Shown: positions 12,296 through 20,983 of the stretch, one piece after another
Numbering within the stretch: the first letter of the stretch is position 1
Layout: each line of letters begins with the position of its first letter
Origin: Rhyacophila brunnea
Taxonomy: Eukaryota > Arthropoda > Insecta > Trichoptera > Rhyacophilidae
Length of the DNA: 64,000 nt
NCBI GenBank assembly: GCA_022495005.1
Contig: JAGYXB010000061.1
Span: 372,001-436,000 of the forward strand
Direction of reading: 5' to 3'
Position numbers and translations under genes: made by a program
The notes under the pieces: generated by a model
The model's input: the letters and a program-made list of their open reading frames with translations, nothing else
Database searches by the model: none
What the model was told of the DNA's origin: nothing

Positions 12296-12915
12296 CGTCG
12301 TGTACACTCACCAAAGGCAAACACACACTGACAACGAACACCCTTAACTCTACCTTATATAGTAAAACAATACAATAAAGTAGGTAAAAACTCCATTACC
12401 TACCTATTTAGTCAGAAATTACAACAAAAAGTACAATAAACAAATTATGAATAGCTGAAGTGTCAGTAAAAAACCCAATTAGTAAAAACCCTATCTTATT
12501 AATAACAATACACTGGACAGCATATTATTATAATAAATCGTCAAACCTAATAATAGGTCAAAATTCTTTATAACAATAAAAAATACTACACTCAAGAGGT
12601 GTAAATCGTCAATTCTAAGAAAAATAATTAATCGAGTTAACTAATGAGATGTCTATAATAATACTACTTACAAGGTACCTACTTTTATTTTTATAACATT
12701 ATTTTTTAACAAAAACAAAATTATACATATAAACTCGCTTAATATAATATAATATATAACTCACCTAATATAATATATATATATATATATTATACAATTA
12801 TGCATACCTAAATCCTCATCCCTAGACTCTCATACAAATATATATAATCTCATACAAACATATATAAATTGTGTGTCAATACAATTGACCATAATATAGT
12901 CTCATATGTAAAACA

Positions 12916-13401
12916 TCATATTATAGGATATAACAAAGGGCTACTAGGAAAGCTGAGTTGATCGTTCAATATAGGTAAGCTCTGCAACTGTGCTCTATTT
13001 ATTTCTAATATTTCTTGGTAGAATAATTTATAATCACCCGTATGACTGTGAAGTAGTTTTGCACCCTTTTCAATGTCAAACGTGTGTTTTTCATTTAATA
13101 AGTGGTTAGCAAACGTTGAAGTATCCTTCTCCAATCTTTGGGCTGCTAAATGTTCTGAAATTCTAATATTTAGGCTCCTCGTAGTTTTCCCAATGTAAAA
13201 TTTAGGACAGTTGTTACAGTCTAATTTGTAAATACCGGATTTATTTTTAATCTCTATGGAGTCTTTATTATTTATTAATAATCTACCAACTGTGTTATTA
13301 CAATAAAATGCCGGTTTGACATTGTTTTTGGACAGATGTTTTATAACTTTTTCACTGGTTTTACCTATGTAACTTAATCTACACCAATGATTAGCAATGA
13401 C
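12916..13401 (-). pseudogene. Penelope-like GIY-YIG endonuclease, C-terminal fragment
   Basis: An open minus-strand frame of about 161 codons runs without a start codon from the junction at 13401 to a stop at 12916. It encodes YIGKTSEKVIKHLSKNNVKP and a conserved CNNTVGRLL block (linker after the reverse transcriptase), then the GIY-YIG nuclease: SGIYKLDCNNCPKFYIGKTT, an arginine-containing RISEHLA helix, FANHLLNEKHTF and a C-terminal SPLL. GIY, the Cys-x-x-Cys between GIY and YIG, the YIG itself and the helix Arg are all visible. In Penelope-like elements this domain nicks target DNA to prime reverse transcription. The frame has no stop but lacks its 5' half, so it cannot produce an active enzyme. 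Confidence 0.85.
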
Positions 13402-13460
13402 CGGTAGAGTTAAGGGTGTTCGTTGTCAGTGTGTGTTTGCCTTTGGTGAGTGTACACGAC

Positions 13461-13494
13461 GCCTGAAGATGCCGAAAGGCGAAACCCGGGTCGC
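13461..13494 (+). ncRNA. Hammerhead-like ribozyme motif (family 1, inverted arm)
   Basis: It is the same sequence as the motif at 12263-12295, present on the plus strand in the inverted terminal copy. All core positions are intact. Because the arms are inverted, a transcript from either strand would carry one sense motif near its 3' side. Confidence 0.6.
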
Positions 13495-13751
13495 AAAAAA
13501 CGACTTAAATGGAATAGTACAGAGCTTGAATCCATTAGAATAATATATTCATTGACATGTTTTCTTTTTAAAGTAAATGGGTAACGTTTTTAGTCATCTT
13601 TACACGATTTAAAAATTAATTGGGCCGTCGCCATCACGAAGCAAAGTGACGTGTTTCTAGCTCGACGTTCTCTCACTGAATGCGAGCGAGTCCAAAATTT
13701 CGTCGCGCCTACAGTTGAAAATTATTTGCCGTTTCACTGATGCGTCACCTT

Positions 13752-14109
13752 AAGGCTATACTTCAGCTGAGCCATGGTCTAAAAAGATCGTGACTAGGCG
13801 ATGCGTGGATTGTGCAAATGACGCGTGCCGAATGAAATATAATTTGTCATAAAAATTCAACATGCGTCCATTTAATGTTACATTTATTGTTATATTAGTA
13901 ATAATAATAGTATATTCATTGAAATGTTTTCTTTTTCAAGTACACGCGTAACGTTTCTTTACGTCATCTTTACATGATTTAAAAATATATTCCTCCGACG
14001 CCACCACAAAACAAATTGACGTGCTCACATCTCGACTGTCTGTCTCCGATTGGCCACGAGTGCGAAATTTCGTTTCACCTACTGTTGAAAATTATTTGCC
14101 GTTTCACTT
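13752..14109. repeat. Tandem unit B (uninterrupted)
   Basis: It is the second copy of the unit at 12052-13738, starting AAGGCTATACTTCAG and ending GTTGAAAATTATTTGCCGTT. It has an extra block of about 50 bases (near 13825-13890) absent from unit A. The family is not recognised. Confidence 0.75.
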
Positions 14110-14139
14110 GTATATGCTCTTAACTGTTATTAAGCTAAT

Positions 14140-14816
14140 CAGTGGTGGCGAACCTATGGTACGCAAATGTTTTATTTTGAAGAGAGAAAATAATAGCTAT
14201 ACCTACTAATAAAAGACAGATCGCATTGTGTAAAAAATAGCAGGCAAATACTCTTCAACAATAAGTATAACGTTTAACGTAAATATATAATTGCATCGGT
14301 CGGTCCTTACGTTTTATGCGTCATATATAATATTATCGCACTAACTTCATCAGGCGGCGGGGGAAACCGCGCCGTGAACCTCTCATTGTGATCGATTTAC
14401 AATGCTTGAGACCCACTGTAACGAGAAAATGCCTCATCTGATCGGAGCAATTCTGGTGTCAATTTGCGCGTAAAGAATCAAACTAAGCAATAAAAGTAAT
14501 GAAATTTTGCATGTATACCCAAAAATGGTTGTACCTACCAAATAAGAAACAAAAACTTGGTGGAGCTGCAATTCTGGTAGACAGTTTCAAAATTGGTGGA
14601 CCGAATTGTATGGCTTAGGTACTTACCTAATTGAAAAAAGTGATAAAGCTATATGTGTGCTTACTCTTTGAGTGGTACCTAGAACATTATCATTTTTAAT
14701 ATAATTCTTAAAAAAAAAACATTTTTTACCCATGAAAAATTGGTCGACACGCCACAGTCGAAAAATAATATTTGGGAAATTTTGGCACGCGTACGTAAAA
14801 AGTTTCGCCAACCCTG
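14140..14816. mobile_element. Old hAT-type element, CAGTGGTGGCGAAC ends
   Basis: The left end is CAGTGGTGGCGAACCTATGG and the right end, inverted, reads CAGGGTTGGCGAAAC followed by ACGCGTGCC. The expected 8-bp duplication is degraded: AAGCTAAT on the left and AGCTAGAT on the right. The end sequence resembles widespread animal hAT elements. No transposase is left; the frame at 14623-14811 shows no hAT signature. Confidence 0.65.
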
Positions 14817-14824
14817 AGCTAGAT

Positions 14825-15257
14825 GATGTCGCTAAATAAAAATGAAAAGAAAATATTCTTGAATTAGTAGGAATTATAAATACCTAATATTAATGTACAT
14901 TGCTTCTATTGTTGCAATGTTATCTCTCTACATCTTCGACAAGGTCGATCTCATTACGATCACCTGACGTGTCGACGATAAGCTTTACAGTGGATTAATT
15001 ATGTTCTACAGCAATACGTGATAATTAAATGTTCCAGATCAATAGAAATGCCTGGAACTAATAAGGGCATTTATCCAACAATATTGATCTACTACGATCG
15101 ATAACAAATGATTCAAAGTACTTACTAATCTCAGAATATACCTACATGTATGGTTCGAGGATAATTATCTCCTCTAAACAAACCCCGTATAAAATTAAAA
15201 ACTCTTTAAATAAATTATTAATTGAGTTAGCATTTACTTGGTAGAATTCCATTTTAC
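14825..15257. other. Unannotated stretch
   Basis: Nothing recognised. Confidence 0.4.
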
Positions 15258-15307
15258 AAGAAATGAAAATATAATTAATATTAAATTCTACAGGTTTTAA
15301 AAAGGTT

Positions 15308-15346
15308 TGTGGATAGCTATTTCGGTTGTAACACCATTATCAAGAC
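15308..15346 (-). ncRNA. Hammerhead-like motif (family 2, left arm)
   Basis: The minus strand reads GUC, UUGAUAA, U, GGU-GUUACA-ACC, GAAA, UAGCUAUC. The element layout follows the hammerhead order with an eight-base self-complementary helix III (AUAG/CUAU), but helix I is damaged here (CAC follows the cleavage position, not GAC). Confidence 0.4.
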
Positions 15347-15618
15347 TATTCAGATAGGCCTTGTGCCTTTACTTAAATACTATACGTATAGATAGAGACA
15401 GAATACATTTCCTTATTCGTTCAAACAATATTATGACTTTGTATACTTATTATTAATTGTAATATTATTGATACTTTGAAAACCCTAATTGGGTTTTTAA
15501 TGGATATCAAAATTTACAAAATTTATCGAAAGTATGTACAGTGTTCGAGTGCTTTGGTTATTTATTGACATTATTAATCAATTAAAAAATTATTAATATA
15601 ATTGTCTTAATCGTGTGC

Positions 15619-15813
15619 TTAAATTATATTTAATAGTGGCGACGAATGCATTACCAATTTTTCATTAATTATGTGATTACTTTTGAATGATTCGCGATTA
15701 ATTTCCAACTGTTCCAGTAAATTTAATTTTAGACCTATGTTACATGTATGCAAACATTCTGGCGTTATATTATTACTGATGCTATGCGAATTTGATATCA
15801 AATGTTTAGCGAA
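15619..15813 (-). pseudogene. Penelope-like family 2, C-terminal end of GIY-YIG protein
   Basis: The minus frame reads FAKHLISNSHSI, then LEINRESF, INEKL and a terminal SSPLLNII before the stop at 15619. It aligns in order with FANHLLNEKHTF, LEINRAQL, LNDQL and SSPLL of the family 1 fragment at 12916-13401. That identifies it as the last part of the GIY-YIG domain from a second, diverged Penelope lineage. A stop codon near 15814 and the arm junction at 15825 cut it off upstream, and the GIY and YIG motifs are not present. Confidence 0.7.
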
Positions 15814-15955
15814 CTAATGCATTTGTTTTCAAAGTATTAATAATATTACAATTAATAATAAGTATACAAAGACATAATATTGCTTGAATGAATAAGTAAG
15901 TGTATTCTGTCTCTATCTATACGTATAAAGCAAAGACAAACGACCTATATGAATA

Positions 15956-15993
15956 GTCTTGATAATGGTGTTACAACTGAAATAGCTATCGAC
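15956..15993 (+). ncRNA. Hammerhead-like motif (family 2, right arm)
   Basis: The plus strand reads GUC, UUGAUAA, U, GGUGUUACAACU, GAAA, UAGCUAUC, GAC. Helix I is GUC/GAC, the GAAA and the palindromic helix III (AUAGCUAU) then C are in place. The core carries U and A where canonical hammerheads have C3 and G8, a pair of changes that could still pair with each other. Helix II has one mismatch in this arm. Confidence 0.45.
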
Positions 15994-16045
15994 CAACCTT
16001 TTTAAAAACCTGTAGATTTTAATATTAATTATATTTTCATTTCTT

Positions 16046-17455
16046 CTTTAAATAAAATTTTCTTGATGAATTTTCTATATGAAACGATGGATACAAAAAA
16101 ATATTTCCGATATATCTATGGGGGTTTTTATTCCAGGGGTTTTAATAGTCAAATTACCACATGGACACACATTTCGTTATGATTACATGTAACTACCTGA
16201 AAGCAACAGTGAAGTAAAATGAAAAATGTCGATTCTGTATACCTACATTATAATGAATAAAAAATGTAATGCCTCATTAAAAATAAAAATGCCACTGTTG
16301 CATTTATTAAAAGTATTGTGTAACTTCAAACCAATAGTGCGATAACTACAATAAATCACTGTTAATAATGGTATACACAGAATCCTCCCATTATCATCTA
16401 TTACGCATGCATACATGTATTTAACTATTTGATATGTATAACATAAGCATTAAAGATCAGTTATCTCAAAACTAGTATTTTTGACTTATCCCAAGTTGCT
16501 TTCAGGTAGCGATTTCAAGATGGTATCACATAACAGTAAATTTCATTAAAAAAATGTCCGGATCCTCAATCACCCTCCTCAGCAACGTCTAATCTTTATG
16601 TATCTCTTTAATAATTCGTTTCAATATGGAAAGAAAAGTCAAACTGCAACCTTGTATTCAATTAAAAATAATTACTTATCATTTAGCGTTAATAGACTTG
16701 TAAATATTTATATGCGAATACCATGTTCTATCAATTGGGGAATATAGCTGAACAAATTTGTACAGCAATAAATTAAAAAAAATGAATTCCCCCCTGATTA
16801 AGAAATGTTTCGAGATTTTAATCAACATTGATTAAACACACTTCTACGAAGTCGTAATTTCTTATTAATATTTGCAGCCATAAAAATGTACAGTTTAATC
16901 AGCCTATGAATTGGCTGACCATTTTATTTTGTAATCAAACATTTTGATTATTATTATTGACTATGCTACGCTGTCAGTGTGTAGGTAATAAAATTTTGAT
17001 ATATTTCCCAATTAACATAGAAATATTACTTGGGTAAATAATTTATTATTATCAACAGCAAAAAGGCAACAATATGTCAGTATTAGTCGGTAAGATCATA
17101 CTAAATCCGAGTAATGAGCCTCATTGAGATTGAAGGCTGCTTAACATAAAATATTTTTTTAAATTACTACTCTTTTTTTAATTTTAAGCCTACCTATGAA
17201 ATATTACATGCCCTCCTTCGTAGATCCTTCAATTGTCTAGCTGATAAATATTGGCGCTTTTCGTTACATTTTTGTAAGGTTTTTGGCTCAAAATTTGTCG
17301 TTTCGCATGATAATTATTATACGGTTGCCATTTTAGTCGCCATGTTGGATATCTCGTGCTATGGACTTCCAACAACGATTTAGAGCATTTTTTAAATCCA
17401 GCATCCCCAAAAACATATAATTTGATAAGTAGCTTAGATAATATAGTAAAATATT
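16046..17455. other. AT-rich stretch, one inverted-repeat candidate
   Basis: Apart from the inverted pair listed at 16193-16509 nothing is recognised. Confidence 0.4.
16193..16509. repeat. Possible MITE with 15-base perfect inverted ends
   Basis: CTACCTGAAAGCAAC at 16193-16207 has its exact inverse at 16495-16509. No flanking duplication is convincing, so a chance palindrome is not excluded. Confidence 0.35.
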
Positions 17456-18240
17456 TTTTAATATTAATACTATCGACCGAAGGTACTTGATGGAATTTAA
17501 GTTTAAGTTGTGTACTATTGCATTTGAGTCGTTTTCTGCTACCCGGATTTCGCCTTTCGGCATCTTTAGGCATTGTGTACACTCACCAAAAGACAAACAC
17601 ACACTGACAACGAACACTATTAACTCAAACTTATATAAAAACCAATACAATAAAGTAGGTAAAAACTTTATCACCTACCTATTAAGTCATACACCCACGA
17701 TGGCCGCGTGGCTTAAGCGCCGGTCTATAGTGTCGAGGGTCCCAAGTTCGAATCCTGGGTCTGGCAAGTACACATATTGTTTTTCAATTTGTGTATGAGT
17801 CAGAGTGTGGACCTAATAGGTTGAGCAAGTGGCTAACATCCATTTCTCGTAAAAATAAAATCTGTTAATACAAACCTCCATTCCGTGGAGGCCCATATTA
17901 TGATCCTATTACGATCGGACATGGTCGAAAGAAGAAAGAGATTAAGTCAAGGATCCAATAAAAAAAACAAATTATTAATACATACATAGTTGAAGTGTTT
18001 GTAAAAAAAACCCCTACCGATCAATAATAATATACTCGATAAGCGTAGATATAATAAATCGCCAAAACCTAATAAGAGACTATTAGTAATAATTATAAAC
18101 AATAAAAAAACTACACTTAAAAGGTGTAAAATCGTTCATTCGGAGAACAATGGTAACGTATTGGGAATTGATGGAGTTAACTAATGAATGAGATATTTAT
18201 ATGATATCAGTCTTTAAAAGTTATTAGTTAAACAATTAAA
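17456..18240 (-). mobile_element. Penelope family 1 relic split by a SINE
   Basis: The minus-strand terminal region (17456-17690: end sequence, decayed hammerhead-like block at about 17538-17571, and the CACTGACAACGAACAC segment) continues after an insertion with the same 3' untranslated blocks seen at 12360-12660 (AGTTGAAGTGT, AAATCG, CACTTAAAAGGTGTAAA, GTTAACTAATGA). No coding part is left. The ribozyme-like motif has CUAAAGA for CUGAAGA and is presumably dead. Confidence 0.8.
17690..17965 (+). mobile_element. tRNA-derived SINE family 2, intact copy
   Basis: The head GATGGCCGCGTGGCTTAAGC and AGTTCGAATCCTGGG (A- and B-box-like) at about 17698-17762 is followed by a body and a distinctive 3' part: CTGTTAATACAAACCTCC, GTGGAGGCCCAT, ACGATCGG and CATGGT. 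The same 3' part flanks the mariner element at 40.85 kb. It inserted into the Penelope relic. A run of As lies at its 3' end. Confidence 0.75.
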
Positions 18241-18405
18241 TAATCAATTAATCTCAAAAGATAACTCAATTAATTTAATCCATTAGAATTTAAATAATTT
18301 TCATTTTATGGGGGGAGATTTTGAAAAAATGGGCACCATTTTGTCGATGAGATCAGGTAGCTTCCTTTCTTCAACGTTAATAATGGATGTAGACATGGTG
18401 TATGC

Positions 18406-18896
18406 CGGTCTTTCTCAGAGTGGGCGATAACGCCCCCTTGTGGGTGCTGGAGGCTTCCAGGGGGGCAGTAGAAGGCTCAAAGAAAATTAGGGGGCGTTAA
18501 AGAAATCTAAAGGGGCGACGGCAGACAAATTCTATCTATAAAAATTCGAAAAATTTGAGCCTGGTATTAACAAACTCGTCGAAATGCATCAGATTCATCC
18601 TTTACATTAGATAAGTTTTTAATTCAAAGCCTTCTTTTAATGTTAATAAAAATACTTGTTACTTATTATGAGTTTTATTTCCTCTCTTTGAAACATTCTT
18701 TGATCTCAGAAATAGGATAATATGGGTCTATCCTATCCATACACTAATGCATGTTTAAAAATTATATTTGCAATAACTGTTTTTAAGATACGCAACATGT
18801 GATAATGTAAAAAGATAAGTTAAAAATATGGGGGGGCACTAGATTTTTTTTAAATTCCAAAGTGGGCTTTGGTCGAAATAAGTTTGAGAACCTGTG
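18406..18896. mobile_element. hAT-type element A of a tandem pair
   Basis: The right end inverted reads CACAGGTTCTCAAACTT and the left end CGGTCTTTCTCAGAGTGGG, both decayed forms of the common hAT end CAGTGGTTCTCAAACT. The 8-bp duplication GTGTATGC is perfect (18398-18405, 18897-18904). The interior is G-rich (GGGGGCGTTAAAG, GGGGCGACGG) without a transposase frame. Confidence 0.82.
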
Positions 18897-18904
18897 GTGT
18901 ATGC

Positions 18905-19759
18905 CAGTGGCGCACCCAGGATTTAATATTAGGGGGGGGGGCCAAGGAGGAGAACATTAGTCCCATAGGCTCATTTTCTTCTTCACAGCCAAATTTCTCG
19001 TTTATCGGTCTTTTGTCTATTGCACTCGGTGTACCTACACCATGGTACCCACATCCTGAAACGGGCCCTCAGGCTAGGATATTTGGCGGGCCCCCTACCT
19101 ACCGCTAAGGTTAAAGGCAGTGTGAAATACTACATTAACGTTTTTCAAATTGTGTTTTAGTTCAAATTAAGGGTACTTGTGAATTATTGGCGATTGTTAA
19201 TACATCTACTTTAACAATGGAGCTGTCGAGTATCGACACATAATAATTAAAAAATATATTGCACAATTATATAAGTAACTGAAAATGTTCATGGTCATGA
19301 AGTATAATAGCGCCGCAGGCGACTTTTTTTACTATTAAAGCTAATTTATGATGTGTGTTTATCTCACTTATCTGGTCAACCCGACACGCCGCCCCCCACC
19401 CCACAGCTCGGCCCCCCAGGCTAGAGGCCTATCAGCCCTCCCCAGCCATGACCTACACCACTCCGGAATTCGGGTGGACACCGAGAATTTTTTGACAGTT
19501 CCATTAGGGATTGGGTTTCTAAAAAAACCTGACACGAGTGTTTCGAAATTTTTGTTTTAGAAATTAAAATCTAAGATTTTTTTCTAAAAAGGGTGCTGGA
19601 GAATTACAAATCATTTTCTTGCCGTGTTTTTATTTGTCTAAGCCCAAAGGTATAGTTTATTGGCTTTCAATTTCAATGTTTAAAATCATTCTGATAATTT
19701 TCATGTTTGGGGGGCGCCAGGGCCCCTTGCCCCCCCCCCCCTCCCTGGGTGCGCCACTG
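18905..19759. mobile_element. hAT-type element B of a tandem pair
   Basis: Ends are CAGTGGCGCACCCAGG and its inverse CCTGGGTGCGCCACTG, with a G-run just inside the left end and a C-run just inside the right. It is flanked by GTGTATGC (18897-18904, 19760-19767). The left duplication is also the right duplication of element A. A CATGGCCCC-family MITE is nested at 19041-19450. No transposase is encoded. Confidence 0.92.
19041..19450 (-). mobile_element. hAT-type MITE, CATGGCCCC family, nested copy
   Basis: It has inverted ends (left CATGGTACCCACATCC, right CCAGCCATG) and the duplication ACCTACAC (19033-19040, 19451-19458). It is read on the minus strand relative to copies at 3306, 30391 and 36356, sharing GCCGCAGGCGAC, GTGTTTATCTCACTTAT and GGGCCCCCTACCTACCGCTA. 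It inserted into hAT element B. Confidence 0.88.
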
Positions 19760-19767
19760 GTGTATGC

Positions 19768-20148
19768 TAAGTTTGATGCTCTCCTCAAAGGTGCAATTTT
19801 TCACGTACCTATTTATAAATATTGCTTACACTATGTGTGCATTATTGAGTGGTAATGCTTGACGTGTGGCTGTGCTCGGGCAAGATTAGATGTTAAGTTG
19901 TATGATTGCGACTAATTTATTGGTCGTTACGTTTGCAGCTTTGCATAGATCATTGATGTTATAACGCGGATATGCGCAGTAAGCTCAATTGGATAAAATC
20001 TATAATTTATGTCACACCATTCGGTCAGAAAAGCTGTCTTCGGTTTTGAATGAAATTGGCCATCTATCTCTTAGAAGATTTGTGTATTTCGATATTAATT
20101 TTCAACAATATTATTTTTGTTCTTATAAAAATATAAATAGTATAATAT
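19768..20148. other. Unannotated stretch
   Basis: Nothing recognised. Confidence 0.4.
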
Positions 20149-20156
20149 AGGCATAT

Positions 20157-20975
20157 CAGTGGCAAAGGGTGACTTTTGGAAAGAGGTAGGCTGTGGAGTA
20201 ACCAAGCTTGTCAGATATATTTACGGGAAATAAGAAGATAACCCTATATTACTACTGATGAATAGGTACACTAAATCGATGAAATTTCAAAATCTCAATT
20301 AGTTTGATATAATTAGTTTATAAATAAGCAATTAGATTGAATTATGTATTTTCCTATAAACGTAACATACGCTCAATATATATATATATCTTTGAAAATA
20401 TTCGTTGTTGTGTATAATATGTTCCATAACAATTTATAATTTAACCCCTAAAACTAGACATTTTAAAATACTTATATATTTAAAAGACAGACTTAGGTAT
20501 AAATAACTGATAAATAAAAATCGCGAGATTAATTATTTCATATTTTTAAAAACAATCAATATTTATATGTGATTGAATCCCATAGAAATTATTTTTAAAT
20601 TATCTTCTTATTAATTATTATGAATAAATGTGCGGATGTAAGCGCTAACTAAACAGCCTATGATTTCGGAATAAAAAGCCAGACAGAGACTGGCGTCAGT
20701 GGCGTCACGTGAGTAAAAACGCATACAAGCCACATCTTAAATTCCCATCGAATATTTCATAACATAGTTGAATCCATGCGGCAGTAGTTATGGTTAAAAC
20801 CTTACTAATTTATAAAATAAAGCTACGTACTTCTGAATTTTGACGATAGATGACTATAAATTATCTTGGATTTTTCAGAGTATTTATTTTTTTCAATTTA
20901 AATTATTTGCTTGAAGATCTATTTTCTTAGTAGGTAGGCTTTAAATAATCGCTTACTATGGAGCCTTCGCCACTG
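20157..20975 (-). mobile_element. hAT-type element, CAGTGGCGAAG family, copy 1
   Basis: The left end is CAGTGGCAAAGGGTGACTTT, followed by AAAGAGGTAGGCTGTGGAG. The right end is TACTATGGAGCCTTCGCCACTG preceded by TAGGTAGGCTTTAAATAAT. The duplication AGGCATAT is perfect (20149-20156, 20976-20983). It is in reverse orientation to the copy at 42327-43111. Its interior contains the dispersed repeat of 20545-20720. Confidence 0.9.
20545..20720. repeat. Dispersed repeat, partner of 8700-8890
   Basis: It shares ordered blocks with 8700-8890 over roughly 175 bases. It lies inside the hAT element at 20157-20975, and that element's sister at 42327 lacks it. Confidence 0.5.
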
Positions 20976-20983
20976 AGGCATAT

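Larger units (their letters stand above)
12178..13538 (-). mobile_element. Penelope-like element, family 1, with inverted ends
   Basis: This is a 5'-truncated Penelope-like retroelement read on the minus strand. From its 5' side at 13538 it has a 140-base terminal copy in inverted orientation (13402-13541, overlapping the duplication), then a GIY-YIG coding remnant (12916-13401), a 3' untranslated part, and the normal terminal copy (12216-12355). The two 140-base arms look identical by eye, so the insertion is young. A 14-base target duplication AATAATATATTCAT flanks it (12164-12177, 13539-13552), and the empty site can be read in the neighbouring tandem unit at 13752-14109. Inverted terminal copies joined to a truncated 5' end are known for Penelope elements. 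The reverse transcriptase part is missing. Confidence 0.88.
12052..13738. repeat. Tandem unit A, split by a Penelope insertion
   Basis: The two outer parts (12052-12163 and 13539-13738) together match unit B at 13752-14109: AAGGC, CTAAAAAGATCGT, AGGCGATGCG, TGCAAATGACGC on the left, then ATATTCATTGA, ATGTTTTCTTTTT, TCATCTTTACA and GTTGAAAATTATTTGCCGTT on the right. The Penelope-like element interrupts the unit, and the interrupted sequence AATAATATATTCAT is present on both sides of it. Confidence 0.8.
15258..16045 (-). mobile_element. Penelope-like element, family 2, long inverted arms
   Basis: Two arms of about 220 bases (15258-15484 and 15825-16045) are inverted copies of each other, clearly diverged, around a spacer of about 340 bases that encodes a GIY-YIG C-terminal remnant on the minus strand. 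The layout is the same as in the family 1 element at 12178-13538, but the arms share no obvious sequence with it apart from the ribozyme-like core. Outer ends are placed where the arm similarity stops (AAGAAATGAAAAT); no target duplication was found. Confidence 0.75.

Noticed and set aside
12778..12790. (AT)n run as a regulatory or origin element
   Set aside because: It is a short microsatellite in the 3' part of a Penelope-like element, with nothing to indicate function.
18905..19759. Frames at 18869-19108, 19348-19560 and 19619-19855 as genes
   Set aside because: Their proline- and glycine-rich translations come from G- and C-runs of nested hAT elements.
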